Positions 34,645 to 43,660 of a DNA stretch of 58,112 bases are shown here, piece after piece. The stretch comes from Flavobacteriaceae bacterium. Lineage in GTDB: Bacteria > Bacteroidota > Bacteroidia > Flavobacteriales > Flavobacteriaceae. The stretch lies in assembly GCA_014239275.1 (NCBI GenBank), contig JAAZZF010000001.1, positions 1 to 58,112 on the forward strand. Reading direction: 5' to 3'. The translations under genes and the position numbers were made by a program. A model generated the notes under the pieces. The model saw only the letters and a program-made list of their open reading frames with translations, ran no database searches and was not told where the DNA came from. Position 1 is the first letter of the stretch, and every line of letters begins with the position of its first letter.

Positions 34645-35919
34645 AAAATAATTCTTTTTTCCTCTTTGTGCTAAAATGTATTTATCACATATCAAATTTG
34701 ATATTGATAATCTATCCGTATCCTTTATTTTATCCTTATTAATTGAAATAGAATTTTCTTTAATAGCTCTGTTAATTTCTGATTTTGAGGATAGAAACCC
34801 TGCTTTATAAAGAAATTCTTGAATAATTGGATTAGTATTTAGATATTTTAAAGATACTTTAGTCTGGGGAACACCAGAAAAAACATCTAAAAAAGTCTTT
34901 TCATCTAATAAACTTAGGTCATTAGATGTTGATTTTCCAAACAAAATATTAGATGCAATAATTGCCTTTTCTAAATCATCATCAGAATGAACTAGTCTAG
35001 TCAAGTCTGAAGCAATTATTTTTTGTAATGATCTATGATGGGGGTTTTTCTTGTGTTCTTTTATAAATTTTTGAATTTCCTCTTTAGAATAAAAAGTAAA
35101 TATTTTAATGTACTTAATAGCATCATCATCAGTAATGTTAAACCAATATTGATAAAATTTGTATGGGGATGTTCTGTTTTTATCAAGCCAAACATTACCC
35201 TCCTCCGTTTTTCCAAATTTAGTGCCGTCAGTCTTAGTAATTAAAGGGCATGTTAAAGCAAAAACCTTTTTGCCTGTTTTTTTCCTAATTAACTCCGTTC
35301 CACTTGTAATGTTTCCCCATTGGTCACTTCCTCCCATTTGAAGAATACAATCTTGGTTTTTGAATAAATGATAAAAATCATAAGCCTGTATAATTTGATA
35401 TGTAAATTCTGTGAAAGACATGCCTTCTTTTGAGTCTTTACTCAGTCTCTTTTTAACAGAATCCTTAGCAACCATGTAATTTACAGTCAAGTGTTTTCCA
35501 ATATCTCTTATAAAATCTATAAGCTTAATACTTTTAAACCAATCGTTATTATTACAAATAGCAGCAGCATTTTTATCTTTTGAATCAAAATTTAAAAATT
35601 TTGTAAGCTGAGATTTTATTCCATTAATGTTTTTTTCTAGATCAGCCTCACTTAATAAATTTCTTTCAGCCGATTTTCCAGATGGATCTCCTATCATTCC
35701 AGTTGCACCGCCTATTAAGACTATAGGTTTATGTCCTGATTTCTGGAAATGCATTAATATTAAGATCTGTACAAGACTTCCTATATGCAGTGAATCAGCT
35801 GTAGGATCAAAACCAATATAACCTGATGATGAACTTTCTAATAATTTTTCTTCACATCCAGGAATAATGTCTTGAAGCATTCCCCTCCAACGTAGTTCAT
35901 TAATAAAGTTCTTTGACAT
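34624..35919 (-). CDS. tyrS: Tyrosyl-tRNA synthetase
   Basis: The 431-residue class I synthetase charges tRNA-Tyr. It shows the HIGH motif as SLHIGSLVQI, the tyrosine-binding region with GGATGMIGDPSG and QMGGSDQWGN, the KMSKS-type loop as KFGKTEEGN, and a C-terminal S4 RNA-binding domain (SKSEINRAIKENSISIN). Length is typical of the bacterial TyrS. It is tail to tail with the LuxE-like gene (21-base overlap) and divergent from the epimerase gene. Confidence 0.97.
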   Translation of the reverse strand: MSKNFINELRWRGMLQDIIPGCEEKLLESSSSGYIGFDPTADSLHIGSLVQILILMHFQKSGHKPIVLIGGATGMIGDPSGKSAERNLLSEADLEKNINGIKSQLTKFLNFDSKDKNAAAICNNNDWFKSIKLIDFIRDIGKHLTVNYMVAKDSVKKRLSKDSKEGMSFTEFTYQIIQAYDFYHLFKNQDCILQMGGSDQWGNITSGTELIRKKTGKKVFALTCPLITKTDGTKFGKTEEGNVWLDKNRTSPYKFYQYWFNITDDDAIKYIKIFTFYSKEEIQKFIKEHKKNPHHRSLQKIIASDLTRLVHSDDDLEKAIIASNILFGKSTSNDLSLLDEKTFLDVFSGVPQTKVSLKYLNTNPIIQEFLYKAGFLSSKSEINRAIKENSISINKDKIKDTDRLSISNLICDKYILAQRGKKNYFLIVIKH

Positions 35920-35992
35920 AATACAAATTTTAACAAATATATACCTCTAAAATAAAAGAAAAAAGTAATTCAAAAAATAGTACATTAGAGTT

Positions 35993-36994
35993 ATGATTTT
36001 AGTAACAGGCGGAACAGGTCTAGTTGGGTGTCATTTATTATTTTTACTAGTAAACAATAATAAAAAAGTTTTAGCCCTAAAAAGAAAGAGCAGCAATTTA
36101 GAAAATGTAAAAAAAGTTTTTTCTTCATACTCTAAAAATCACAAGGAATTATTTAATAAAATAAATTGGATAGATGGAGATATTAATGATTTAGAAAGTC
36201 TTTCAATTGCTTTTAAAAATATCAACGAAGTATATCATTGTGCAGCATTCATTTCCTTTGATAAAAAAGATTTGAAATCTATGCAAAAAATAAATATTGA
36301 AGGAACTGCTAATATAATTAACTGCGCTTTAGATTTTAAAATTCAAAAATTATGTTACGTTAGTACAGTCGCTGCAATTGGTTTAAGCACAAGTAAATTT
36401 ACTGATGAAAATACTGAATGGATAGATAGTAAAAATCCATATGCTCAAACAAAAAAAAGTGCAGAAATGGAAGTCTGGAGAGGTATATCAGAAGGTTTAA
36501 ATGCTGTGATTGTAAATCCCGGGGTAATAGTTGGAAGTGGTTTTTGGAAAAGAGGAAGCGGAGCTTTTTTTACTCAAATAAGTAGAGGAATGAATTATTA
36601 TCCTATGGGGAAAACTGGTTTTATTTGTGTTAAAGATGTTGTTAAAATAATGTATGAACTAATGGAAAAAAATATATTTTCTGAAAGATTCATTCTGGTG
36701 GCTGAAAATTGGTCTTTCAAAGAATTTTTTACAAAAGTAAGTCTCTCTTTAAATCTAAATCCTCCAAAGAAACAAGCTGGAAAGATTTTGATGGAAATAG
36801 CTCTTATATATGATTTTATTGTAAGTAAAATAAAAGGAAAAAGAAGAAGATTAAATAGAGCTTCTATAGAATCATCTAATTCTTCTACTCATTATTCTAA
36901 CTCTAAAATTTCATCAAAAATTAATTACAATTTTAAAAAAATTGAGAAATCAATTGAAGAAACTTGTTTAATATTTAAAAATCAATTTAATTGA
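35993..36994 (+). CDS. NAD-dependent epimerase/dehydratase (extended SDR)
   Basis: The 333-residue protein begins with the nucleotide-binding motif ILVTGGTGLVGCHLL and carries the SDR catalytic motif as YAQTKKSAE, with serine and tyrosine in the expected relation (CYVSTVAAIG upstream). It is probably an oxidoreductase acting on a sugar nucleotide or a dihydroflavonol-like substrate; the substrate is not evident. A TACATTAG sequence ends 4 bases before its ATG. Its 3' end overlaps the convergent DUF4296 gene by 8 bases. Confidence 0.87.
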   Translation: MILVTGGTGLVGCHLLFLLVNNNKKVLALKRKSSNLENVKKVFSSYSKNHKELFNKINWIDGDINDLESLSIAFKNINEVYHCAAFISFDKKDLKSMQKINIEGTANIINCALDFKIQKLCYVSTVAAIGLSTSKFTDENTEWIDSKNPYAQTKKSAEMEVWRGISEGLNAVIVNPGVIVGSGFWKRGSGAFFTQISRGMNYYPMGKTGFICVKDVVKIMYELMEKNIFSERFILVAENWSFKEFFTKVSLSLNLNPPKKQAGKILMEIALIYDFIVSKIKGKRRRLNRASIESSNSSTHYSNSKISSKINYNFKKIEKSIEETCLIFKNQFN

Positions 36995-37370
36995 AATTTT
37001 TTAATGAATCTATTCTTTTTTTAGTATGAATTTCCAAATCTTTAGAGAGAGAATCTTTCAGAAGTTTTAACTTTATTTCTAGTTTTGAATATATTCTTAA
37101 ATATAGCTTAGGATTTGACGCATAATAAAAATTACTTTCAGAAAAAATTGTCGAATCAATTTTATGCTTTTTAAATAGTAATGTATCCTTAATATTGTAA
37201 TAATTTAATTCAGATCTATTTCTAAAAGCTCTACTTGAATTAATTATATTAATATCAAATAAAAAGTTTACCATTTGTTCCTCAGACATTAAGTTTTGAG
37301 GTACGTTCTTTTCTTTATTACTACATGAAAATAGTGTTGTTAAGACTAACAGGATAATTGTTTTTTTCAT
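36987..37370 (-). CDS. DUF4296 lipoprotein
   Basis: The 127-residue product has a lipoprotein signal (MKKTIILLVLTTLFSC, Cys-16) followed by NKEKNVPQNLMSEEQMVNFLFDINIINS, the opening of the Bacteroidota-specific DUF4296 family. The rest is helical and charged. Function is unknown. It overlaps the dihydroorotase gene by 4 bases, a pairing common in flavobacteria, and its 3' end overlaps the epimerase gene. Confidence 0.82.
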   Translation of the reverse strand: MKKTIILLVLTTLFSCSNKEKNVPQNLMSEEQMVNFLFDINIINSSRAFRNRSELNYYNIKDTLLFKKHKIDSTIFSESNFYYASNPKLYLRIYSKLEIKLKLLKDSLSKDLEIHTKKRIDSLKNFN

Positions 37371-38704
37371 CTGTTAAATATTAATTTTTTACCATGTAAC
37401 ACTGGATCAAACTTTCCATTATTATATGCCAACTTACCATTAATAAAAGTATGTGTGACTTTTGAATCAAATACATAATTTTCAAATGGTGACCAATTGC
37501 ATTTATATAGAATATTATTTTTTTCCACTTTCCAAGACTTATTTAAATCAATTAATACTAAATCTGCAAAATACCCCTTTCTAATATATCCCCTATTTTT
37601 AATTTGAAATAAATCAGCAGGATTATGACACATTTTAGTTACAATTTTTTCTAAAGTAATTTTATTATTAAAATAATGCTGTATCATTGAAACTAATCCA
37701 TGTTGAATTAGTGGTCCACCTGATGGACATTCCAAATATTTTTTTGATTTTTCTTCAATTGTATGTGGAGCATGATCAGTTGCAATTACATCTATTTTAT
37801 CATTATTCAAAGCTTCCCATAGCGCTTCTCTATCATGTTTTGTCTTTATAGCTGGATTCCATTTTATTAATGATTGTTTTTCATTATAATCTTCATCAGA
37901 AAACCATAAATGATGAATACATACTTCTGAAGTAATTTTTTTATCTTTTAAATAGATATCATTCCTAAATAAAAGAGATTCGCTTTTAGTAGATAAATGA
38001 AAAACATGAAGTCTAGCTCCAGTCTGTTTTGCCAATTTTATAATTTTTATTGTTGATTCTAAACAAGCTTCTTCAGATCTAATTTTAGGGTGGTATTTAA
38101 AAGGAATATCATTTCCATACTTAGATTTATAATGATTTAAATTTTTATTTATAATTTTTTCATCTTCACTGTGTACTGCAATTAAAAGATCTGTTTTTTC
38201 AAAAATTTCTTTTAGTACATTTTGATCATCAACTAACATATTTCCAGTTGATGAACCTAAAAACAGTTTTAATGCAGCTACATTTTTAGTATCTAGTTTT
38301 TTAATTTCTTCAATGTTATCATTTGTTCCGCCAAACATAAAAGAGTAATTAGCATATGAATTATTTTTAGCTATTTCAAATTTATTATCAAGATCATTAA
38401 TCGTTGTGGTTTGTGGAATTGTATTTGGCATCTCAATAAAAGATGTGACCCCTCCAGCTATTGCTGCCTTTGATTCTGAATTAATAGTAGCTTTATGAGT
38501 TAATCCTGGCTCTCTAAAATGCACTTGATCATCAATTACACCAGGAATTAAAACTTTATTACTTGCATCTATTAATTTGTATTGACTTTCAAATGGAATA
38601 TTGTGTGCTATATCACTTATAAAATCTCCTTTTATTAAAATATCAGATTTAAATATTTTACCTTCATTAATTATCTTAGCATTTTTTATCAATATATCTG
38701 ACAT
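37367..38704 (-). CDS. pyrC: Dihydroorotase
   Basis: The 445-residue class I dihydroorotase closes carbamoyl-aspartate to dihydroorotate in pyrimidine synthesis. The metal-binding motif appears as IDDQVHFREPG, the carboxylated-lysine region as AALKLFLGSSTG, a histidine in LHVFHLST, and the catalytic aspartate in IATDHAPHT. The composite amidohydrolase beta-sandwich surrounds the barrel. It shares a 1-base overlap with the upstream glycosyltransferase gene and a 4-base overlap with DUF4296, so the three are one transcript. Confidence 0.95.
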   Translation of the reverse strand: MSDILIKNAKIINEGKIFKSDILIKGDFISDIAHNIPFESQYKLIDASNKVLIPGVIDDQVHFREPGLTHKATINSESKAAIAGGVTSFIEMPNTIPQTTTINDLDNKFEIAKNNSYANYSFMFGGTNDNIEEIKKLDTKNVAALKLFLGSSTGNMLVDDQNVLKEIFEKTDLLIAVHSEDEKIINKNLNHYKSKYGNDIPFKYHPKIRSEEACLESTIKIIKLAKQTGARLHVFHLSTKSESLLFRNDIYLKDKKITSEVCIHHLWFSDEDYNEKQSLIKWNPAIKTKHDREALWEALNNDKIDVIATDHAPHTIEEKSKKYLECPSGGPLIQHGLVSMIQHYFNNKITLEKIVTKMCHNPADLFQIKNRGYIRKGYFADLVLIDLNKSWKVEKNNILYKCNWSPFENYVFDSKVTHTFINGKLAYNNGKFDPVLHGKKLIFNR

Positions 38705-39441
38705 TATTTTTTGTTGTTTTTATAAAAGTAACTTAAGATTTTTAATTTAATTAATCCAAAAACAGCTTCAAATATTATATTTCCATTCATTTTAGATTCC
38801 CCATGAATTCTATCTTTAAAAATTATTGGAATTTCCAAGATTCTAAAGTTATTTTTATAAGCCTTAAACTTTAGTTCTATTTGATATGCATAACCATTAA
38901 AAAGAATTGATTTTAAATCAATTTTATGTAAAACTTCTTTTTTGTAACCAACAAAACCAGCAGTTGCATCATAAACAGGTAAGCCAGTTATTATTCTTGA
39001 ATAAACAGAAGCACCATATGAAAGTATTATTCTACTTAATGGCCAATTAATAACATTTATTCCTTTAACATATCTTGATCCAATAATAACATCACAATTT
39101 GAATTATCAAGTTCATTTTGCATTCTAACTAAGTCTTCTGGATTATGAGATAGATCTGCATCCATTTCAAAAATATAATTGTAATCCCTATCTAAGGCCC
39201 AATTAAACCCATGTGTATAGGCCTTTCCCAAGCCTTCTTTTTTAATTCTAGATTCCAAAAAAATTCTCGTTTTATATGTATTAGTATATTCATTAACAAC
39301 TTTAGCAGTTCCATCAGGTGAATTATCATCAACGATTAATACATGAAAAAAAACCGATAGATTTATAATTTTGTTTAAAAGAATAGAAATATTCTCAAAT
39401 TCATTATAAGTAGGGATAATAACTATAGATTTAGACATCAT
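38704..39441 (-). CDS. Polyprenol-phosphate mannosyltransferase-like GT2 enzyme
   Basis: The 245-residue protein is a family 2 glycosyltransferase closest in pattern to dolichol-phosphate mannose synthases: IIPTYNEFENI, IVDDNSPDGTA, and the metal-binding EMDADLSHNPED, then VIGSRY and PIIFKDRIHGESKM. It lacks the extra membrane domains of larger relatives. It probably makes a polyprenyl-phosphate sugar for cell-surface glycosylation. It heads the operon with pyrC and DUF4296. Confidence 0.9.
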   Translation of the reverse strand: MMSKSIVIIPTYNEFENISILLNKIINLSVFFHVLIVDDNSPDGTAKVVNEYTNTYKTRIFLESRIKKEGLGKAYTHGFNWALDRDYNYIFEMDADLSHNPEDLVRMQNELDNSNCDVIIGSRYVKGINVINWPLSRIILSYGASVYSRIITGLPVYDATAGFVGYKKEVLHKIDLKSILFNGYAYQIELKFKAYKNNFRILEIPIIFKDRIHGESKMNGNIIFEAVFGLIKLKILSYFYKNNKK

Positions 39442-39452
39442 TATATTTTATA

Positions 39453-39460
39453 CAAAAATA
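39453..39460 (-). promoter_or_regulatory. Possible -7 box (TATTTTTG) of the GT2-pyrC operon
   Basis: TATTTTTG on the minus strand fits TAnnTTTG and ends 11 bases before the ATG at 39441, leaving a very short leader. No good -33 TTG is seen. Confidence 0.35.
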
Positions 39461-39513
39461 CAGTTTTAATAAAGTAATAAATATACTTTCAATTCAATAG
39501 ACTAAAATAATGC

Positions 39514-39521
39514 TAATTTTG
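39514..39521 (+). promoter_or_regulatory. Possible -7 box (TAATTTTG) of the DUF4271-hemD pair
   Basis: TAATTTTG fits TAnnTTTG and ends 34 bases before the ATG at 39556. The upstream region lacks a clear TTG at the standard spacing. Confidence 0.35.
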
Positions 39522-39555
39522 AATTGTGAATGGATTAATTTTTTAATTATAATTT

Positions 39556-40185
39556 ATGGAAGATTGGATAAAAATTCTAATAATTATATCAACTTTTTTA
39601 ATTCTTTGGGCAAGAATAATAGGTGGAGAAAAAATTCAATATTTAATTAGATTTTGGAATATACATAGATATTTTATTTATAAATCAGGTTATACAATAC
39701 CTATTTTTAATAGCGTAAATATTTTATTTTTTTTCTTAAGAATTACACTTTTTTCAATTTTTATATCTATATACTTTTTCCCTGAAAAATTTTCAGAGTT
39801 TCAATTATATAATTTTTTTATTATTTCTGGATTAATCACAATCTATATTTGTTTAAAATTTTCAATTGAAAAAATTTTATCAATAATACTAAATTATAGA
39901 AACCATTTAATTGAAATTAACAGATACAGAATTGGATTTAAAAACCTTATTGTAGTTCATTTATACTTTTATTTACTCTTACTAATTTTTAATTCAATTT
40001 CATATAATTTAACAATATTAATAAGCTTTGTATTATTTTTTAATTATCTATTATTTTCTTCATATTATATCTATAAAAAATCTTTCAATAGAACCTATAA
40101 ATATCTATTTTATTTTATTTTGTACCTTTGCACGTTCGAAATAGCACCAGCATTTTTTTTATTCTGGTATGCATTTAAATTTTGA
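39556..40185 (+). CDS. DUF4271 membrane protein
   Basis: The 209-residue protein is mostly hydrophobic, with about six membrane helices and basic loops. It matches the Bacteroidota DUF4271 family, whose genes regularly precede hemD. A C-terminal EIAPAFFLFW segment resembles the family end. No catalytic motif is visible. Its stop overlaps the region just before the hemD start, so the two are co-transcribed. Function is unknown. Confidence 0.82.
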   Translation: MEDWIKILIIISTFLILWARIIGGEKIQYLIRFWNIHRYFIYKSGYTIPIFNSVNILFFFLRITLFSIFISIYFFPEKFSEFQLYNFFIISGLITIYICLKFSIEKILSIILNYRNHLIEINRYRIGFKNLIVVHLYFYLLLLIFNSISYNLTILISFVLFFNYLLFSSYYIYKKSFNRTYKYLFYFILYLCTFEIAPAFFLFWYAFKF

Positions 40186-40190
40186 ATTAT

Positions 40191-40937
40191 ATGAAGGTAA
40201 AATCTATTTTAGTTTCTCAACCAAGTCCAACAATTGAAAATTCACCTTATTATCAATTAAAAACTAAAAGAAAAGTAAAAATTGATTTCATCCCTTTTAT
40301 CCATGTTGAAGGAGTTAGTGCCAGGGAAGTTCGTCAACAAAAAATTGATTTATCTAAATTTTCAGCTATTATATTAACCAGCAGGAATGCAATAGATCAT
40401 TTTTTTAGAGTGGCTGAAGAAATGAGGTTTCCAATTCCTAATGCTCTTAAATACTTTTGCTTATCAGAGGCTGTAGCATTCTATTTGCAGAAATATGTTG
40501 TTTACAGAAAAAGAAAAATTTATGTGGGTACCAGAACCTTTGATGACTTATCATTGCAAATAGCCAAATATAATGAAGAAAGTTATTTGATTCCTTGTTC
40601 TAATGCATTATCCCCAGTTATTCCTAAAAAATTGAATGATCTAGGTGTCAAATGGGTTCAGGGCACTTTTTATAAGACAGTTATTAGTGATCTTTCTAGT
40701 TTAAAAAATGTTTACTACGATGTTTTAGTTTTCTTCAGTCCTTCAGGAATAGAATCTTTATTTTCAAATTTTCCCGATTTTCAACAAAATGACACTAGAA
40801 TAGCAGCCTACGGAAATTCAACAGTGAAAGCAGCTAAAGATGCAGGGTTAAGGATTGATATTTCTGCACCTGCTCCAAAAGTTTCATCAATGTCTAGAGC
40901 ATTAGACATCTATATAGAAAAAGTTAATAAAAAATAG
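40191..40937 (+). CDS. hemD: Uroporphyrinogen-III synthase
   Basis: From the ATG at 40191 the protein has 248 residues. It starts KVKSILVSQPSPTIENSPYY and has the two-domain HemD pattern: IDLSKFSAIILTSRNAIDHFF in the first half and VFFSPSGIESLFSNFP with IAAYGNSTVKAAKDAGL in the second. It cyclises hydroxymethylbilane to uroporphyrinogen III for heme. The ORF track starts at TTG 40182, but the ATG three codons later fits better. The heme pathway is also represented by HemW in this window. Confidence 0.88.
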   Translation: MKVKSILVSQPSPTIENSPYYQLKTKRKVKIDFIPFIHVEGVSAREVRQQKIDLSKFSAIILTSRNAIDHFFRVAEEMRFPIPNALKYFCLSEAVAFYLQKYVVYRKRKIYVGTRTFDDLSLQIAKYNEESYLIPCSNALSPVIPKKLNDLGVKWVQGTFYKTVISDLSSLKNVYYDVLVFFSPSGIESLFSNFPDFQQNDTRIAAYGNSTVKAAKDAGLRIDISAPAPKVSSMSRALDIYIEKVNKK

Positions 40938-40949
40938 ACTTTCCTTAAT

Positions 40950-41495
40950 CTACAATCTACTTTTAAAGGTTTTAATAAATTTATCAAAATCTTCTTGAGA
41001 TGTTATCGATTTATATTTATCCTTTTTAAAAAGCTCTAGATATATTTCAAGCTGCTTAGGAATTAAATAGCCTCTTATAGGAGTAATTAAATTCATCTTG
41101 TCATCAAAAAAAAGAGTGGTAGGATATGCATTTATTCCTAAAAATTGAGTGAACTGATGAGATGAATTCCTTGTCTGAGATTTACTTTCATCATATCGAA
41201 TATTTTCAAACTTTCTTCCCATAAAATTTATTTCCTCATTACCCTCTCCATTAAATTTTACAGCATAATAATGTTTATTAATATAACCTGCAATAAACTT
41301 ATTCTGAAAAGTATTTTTTTCCATTAATTTACAAGGACCACACCAATTAGTGTAAACATCCATGATTATATTTTTTGGTAAAGTTTTTTGAGCTTCCATA
41401 GCTTTCTCAAAACTGATCCAATTAATTTCTTGTGAAAAATTAACAAAAAACCCTAAAAAAAATATCAAAAATAAACTGCTATTTAATTTAAACAT
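40950..41495 (-). CDS. Exported thioredoxin-fold protein
   Basis: The 181-residue product has a signal peptide (MFKLNSSLFLIFFLGFFVNFS) and a thioredoxin-like domain with an intact CGPC active site in YTNWCGPCKLMEKNTF. A long insertion precedes the cis-proline region (INAYPTTLFF). It probably reduces or isomerises disulfides in the periplasm. It is last in a leftward set after the POT transporter gene (17 bases). Confidence 0.87.
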   Translation of the reverse strand: MFKLNSSLFLIFFLGFFVNFSQEINWISFEKAMEAQKTLPKNIIMDVYTNWCGPCKLMEKNTFQNKFIAGYINKHYYAVKFNGEGNEEINFMGRKFENIRYDESKSQTRNSSHQFTQFLGINAYPTTLFFDDKMNLITPIRGYLIPKQLEIYLELFKKDKYKSITSQEDFDKFIKTFKSRL

Positions 41496-41512
41496 TAGAA
41501 AAATAATAAAAA

Positions 41513-43015
41513 TTATTCTGCATTATGAACAAGTCTTTTTAATGGTTTTAAAATTAATATAACTAAAAGACCAAAAATTGAGCAGAAAATTGTTATTCCA
41601 GTAAATGTCCAATAATCTCCCACTTCACTGGCATTTTCGCCAATTATTCCAGCAACTTTATTACCTAGACCAGTAGCAGCAAAATAAGCTCCCATCATAA
41701 AAGCACCCCAACGTGCTGGAGCTAACTTAGTTATAAAAGAAAGAGCTACAGGAGAGGCACATAACTCTCCAATTGTATGAAAAAAGTAAGCCAATACTAA
41801 CCAATACATAGCTGATTTTTTTATAATTTCTCCTGAAGAATCATAAGTAACTTCATTTGAAGCAATAGACATAAAGAAAAAACCAAATCCCATAATAATT
41901 ACACCTAAAGCCATTTTAAAAAGTGAAGAATGTTCATATCCTGATTTTTTCCACCAAATCCAGAAAGAGCCAACTAAAGTTGCAAAAATTAAAATAAAAG
42001 TTGCATTAACAGACTGAAACCAACTGGCAGGAACCATAAAAGATCCTAGAGCTAAATCTGTTTTTTGAGATGCATATAAATTCATTAAACCTCCTGCTTG
42101 TTCAAACGATCCCCAAAAAACTATAACTATTAAAAATGCTAAGTAAGTAACTATTATTCTATCTTTTTCTATCTTATTTCCATCATTATATACTACAATT
42201 GCAAATCCAACAGCAAATGCAATTCCAATTAAAAGCAAACCATAATCCCAAACTCCATTTAATCCTAAGTATAACCCAATAATCGCAGTTAGAGAAAACC
42301 CTAATAAAGAATTAGTTTTTTTAAAAATCTGTAAAAACAAATTGTCTGATTTCTTATTATTTGAAGTTTCTAATTCAACCTTATTTCCAACATGAACTAA
42401 ATATTTTTGTCCCTTCCAATAACCTAATTGTCCAATAGCCATTCCAATGCCTGCTAATCCAAAACCATAATGCCAATTATAAGTTTCACCAATATATCCT
42501 ACAAGAAGAGCGGAAACAGCAGCACCAATATTAATTCCCATATAAAATATATAAAACCCCATGTCTCTTTTATTATGATCCGTTTTACTGTAAAGTCCAC
42601 CTACCATGGTAGAAATATTCCCCTTTAAGCATCCAACCCCCAAAACAATAAATGTCAATCCTGTATAAAATGCCCATAGAGCCTCCACTGCTAAAATTCC
42701 GTGTCCAAAACACAATAAAAGTCCACCAATCATAACTGACTTCTTTTGACCCAAATACCTGTCTGCTAAAATTCCTCCTGGTATTGTTGCCAAGTAAACA
42801 AACATGGTGTACCATCCATACAACTCAAGAGCTGATCTATCACTCCAGCCCAATCCAGGGTTTACTCCAGATGTTTCTGAAACTAAATAAAGAACAAGTA
42901 TTGCTCTCATACCATAATAACTAAAGCGTTCCCAAAGTTCTGTAAAGAAGAGATAAAAAAGGCCTATTGGATGTCCAAGAAATGTTTTCTGCAGTAATTC
43001 ATTTTGATCATTCAT
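41513..43015 (-). CDS. POT family proton-coupled peptide transporter
   Basis: The 500-residue protein has 12-14 membrane helices and POT/PTR2 signatures: FYLFFTELWERFSYYGMRAI at the first helix with the ExxERFxYYG motif, GGILADRYLGQKKSV, and a GMNIGAAVSALLVG segment. It imports di- and tripeptides with protons. Long internal runs of helices place it in the inner membrane. The gene lies 6 bases after cutC in an apparent operon with the amino-sugar genes. Confidence 0.92.
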   Translation of the reverse strand: MNDQNELLQKTFLGHPIGLFYLFFTELWERFSYYGMRAILVLYLVSETSGVNPGLGWSDRSALELYGWYTMFVYLATIPGGILADRYLGQKKSVMIGGLLLCFGHGILAVEALWAFYTGLTFIVLGVGCLKGNISTMVGGLYSKTDHNKRDMGFYIFYMGINIGAAVSALLVGYIGETYNWHYGFGLAGIGMAIGQLGYWKGQKYLVHVGNKVELETSNNKKSDNLFLQIFKKTNSLLGFSLTAIIGLYLGLNGVWDYGLLLIGIAFAVGFAIVVYNDGNKIEKDRIIVTYLAFLIVIVFWGSFEQAGGLMNLYASQKTDLALGSFMVPASWFQSVNATFILIFATLVGSFWIWWKKSGYEHSSLFKMALGVIIMGFGFFFMSIASNEVTYDSSGEIIKKSAMYWLVLAYFFHTIGELCASPVALSFITKLAPARWGAFMMGAYFAATGLGNKVAGIIGENASEVGDYWTFTGITIFCSIFGLLVILILKPLKRLVHNAE

Positions 43016-43021
43016 ATATTA

Positions 43022-43648
43022 TTATTTTAATTTAATTATTTTTTTTCCGTGATAATATTTTCCTTGAATTAAAGAATGTAATTCATTAATATTTTTATAT
43101 GTAATTCCACCTGCATTAATTATTTCAAAATTATCTGGGACTAAATCTAACATTTTTTTTAAAGTTTTCGTTGCATCTATTGCAAAAGTCTTGCCTCCAG
43201 ATGATAAAACTCCATTTATATTTTTGTTTTTTAACAATAATAAAAGGGAATTAAGTACAGAATCTGTCTTATCAATTGATTTGTGAATAATAACATTTAA
43301 AGGTTTCGCTATTTCTGACAATAAATTAATTTGATTCATATTAAAATTTGAATCTTCATTCAAACAACCTAAAACAACCCCATCAACCCCTAATTCTTTG
43401 CAATAATTAATATCTTCAATCATCCTTTGAATATCTTCTTCAGAATATATAAAAGAAGGGTGTTTAGGTCTAATCATTACTCTAATTGGAATACTCAAAT
43501 TTGAAAACACTTTCTTAATTAGTTTTTTATTAGGGGTCAAACCGTCAAGATCAAGTCTTGCACATAGTTCAATTCTATTTGCGCCTTTTTTTTCAGCATT
43601 AACTGCATTTAAAAATGAGTCAACACATACTTCTTTAATAATTTGCAT
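43022..43648 (-). CDS. cutC: CutC family protein (short form)
   Basis: The 208-residue protein has the TIM-barrel pattern of CutC: EVCVDSFLNAVNAEKKGANRIELC at the start, then PIRVMIRPKHPSFIYSEEDIQRM, GVDGVVLGCLNEDS and VLSSGGKTFAIDA. It is about 30-40 residues shorter than usual at the C-terminus, yet ends cleanly with a stop. The family has been linked to copper handling, but the biochemical role is unsettled. Here its neighbours are amino-sugar genes (12 bases after nagB), so a link to sugar metabolism is possible. Confidence 0.88.
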   Translation of the reverse strand: MQIIKEVCVDSFLNAVNAEKKGANRIELCARLDLDGLTPNKKLIKKVFSNLSIPIRVMIRPKHPSFIYSEEDIQRMIEDINYCKELGVDGVVLGCLNEDSNFNMNQINLLSEIAKPLNVIIHKSIDKTDSVLNSLLLLLKNKNINGVLSSGGKTFAIDATKTLKKMLDLVPDNFEIINAGGITYKNINELHSLIQGKYYHGKKIIKLK

Positions 43649-43660
43649 ATGAGAATATAT

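Noticed and set aside
35035-35821. Three plus-strand ORFs of 60-69 residues
   Set aside because: They lie entirely within tyrS on the other strand and show no independent start context or recognisable domain.
42585-42815. 76-residue minus-strand ORF within the POT transporter gene
   Set aside because: It is an alternative frame of a strongly conserved transporter segment and has no family resemblance.
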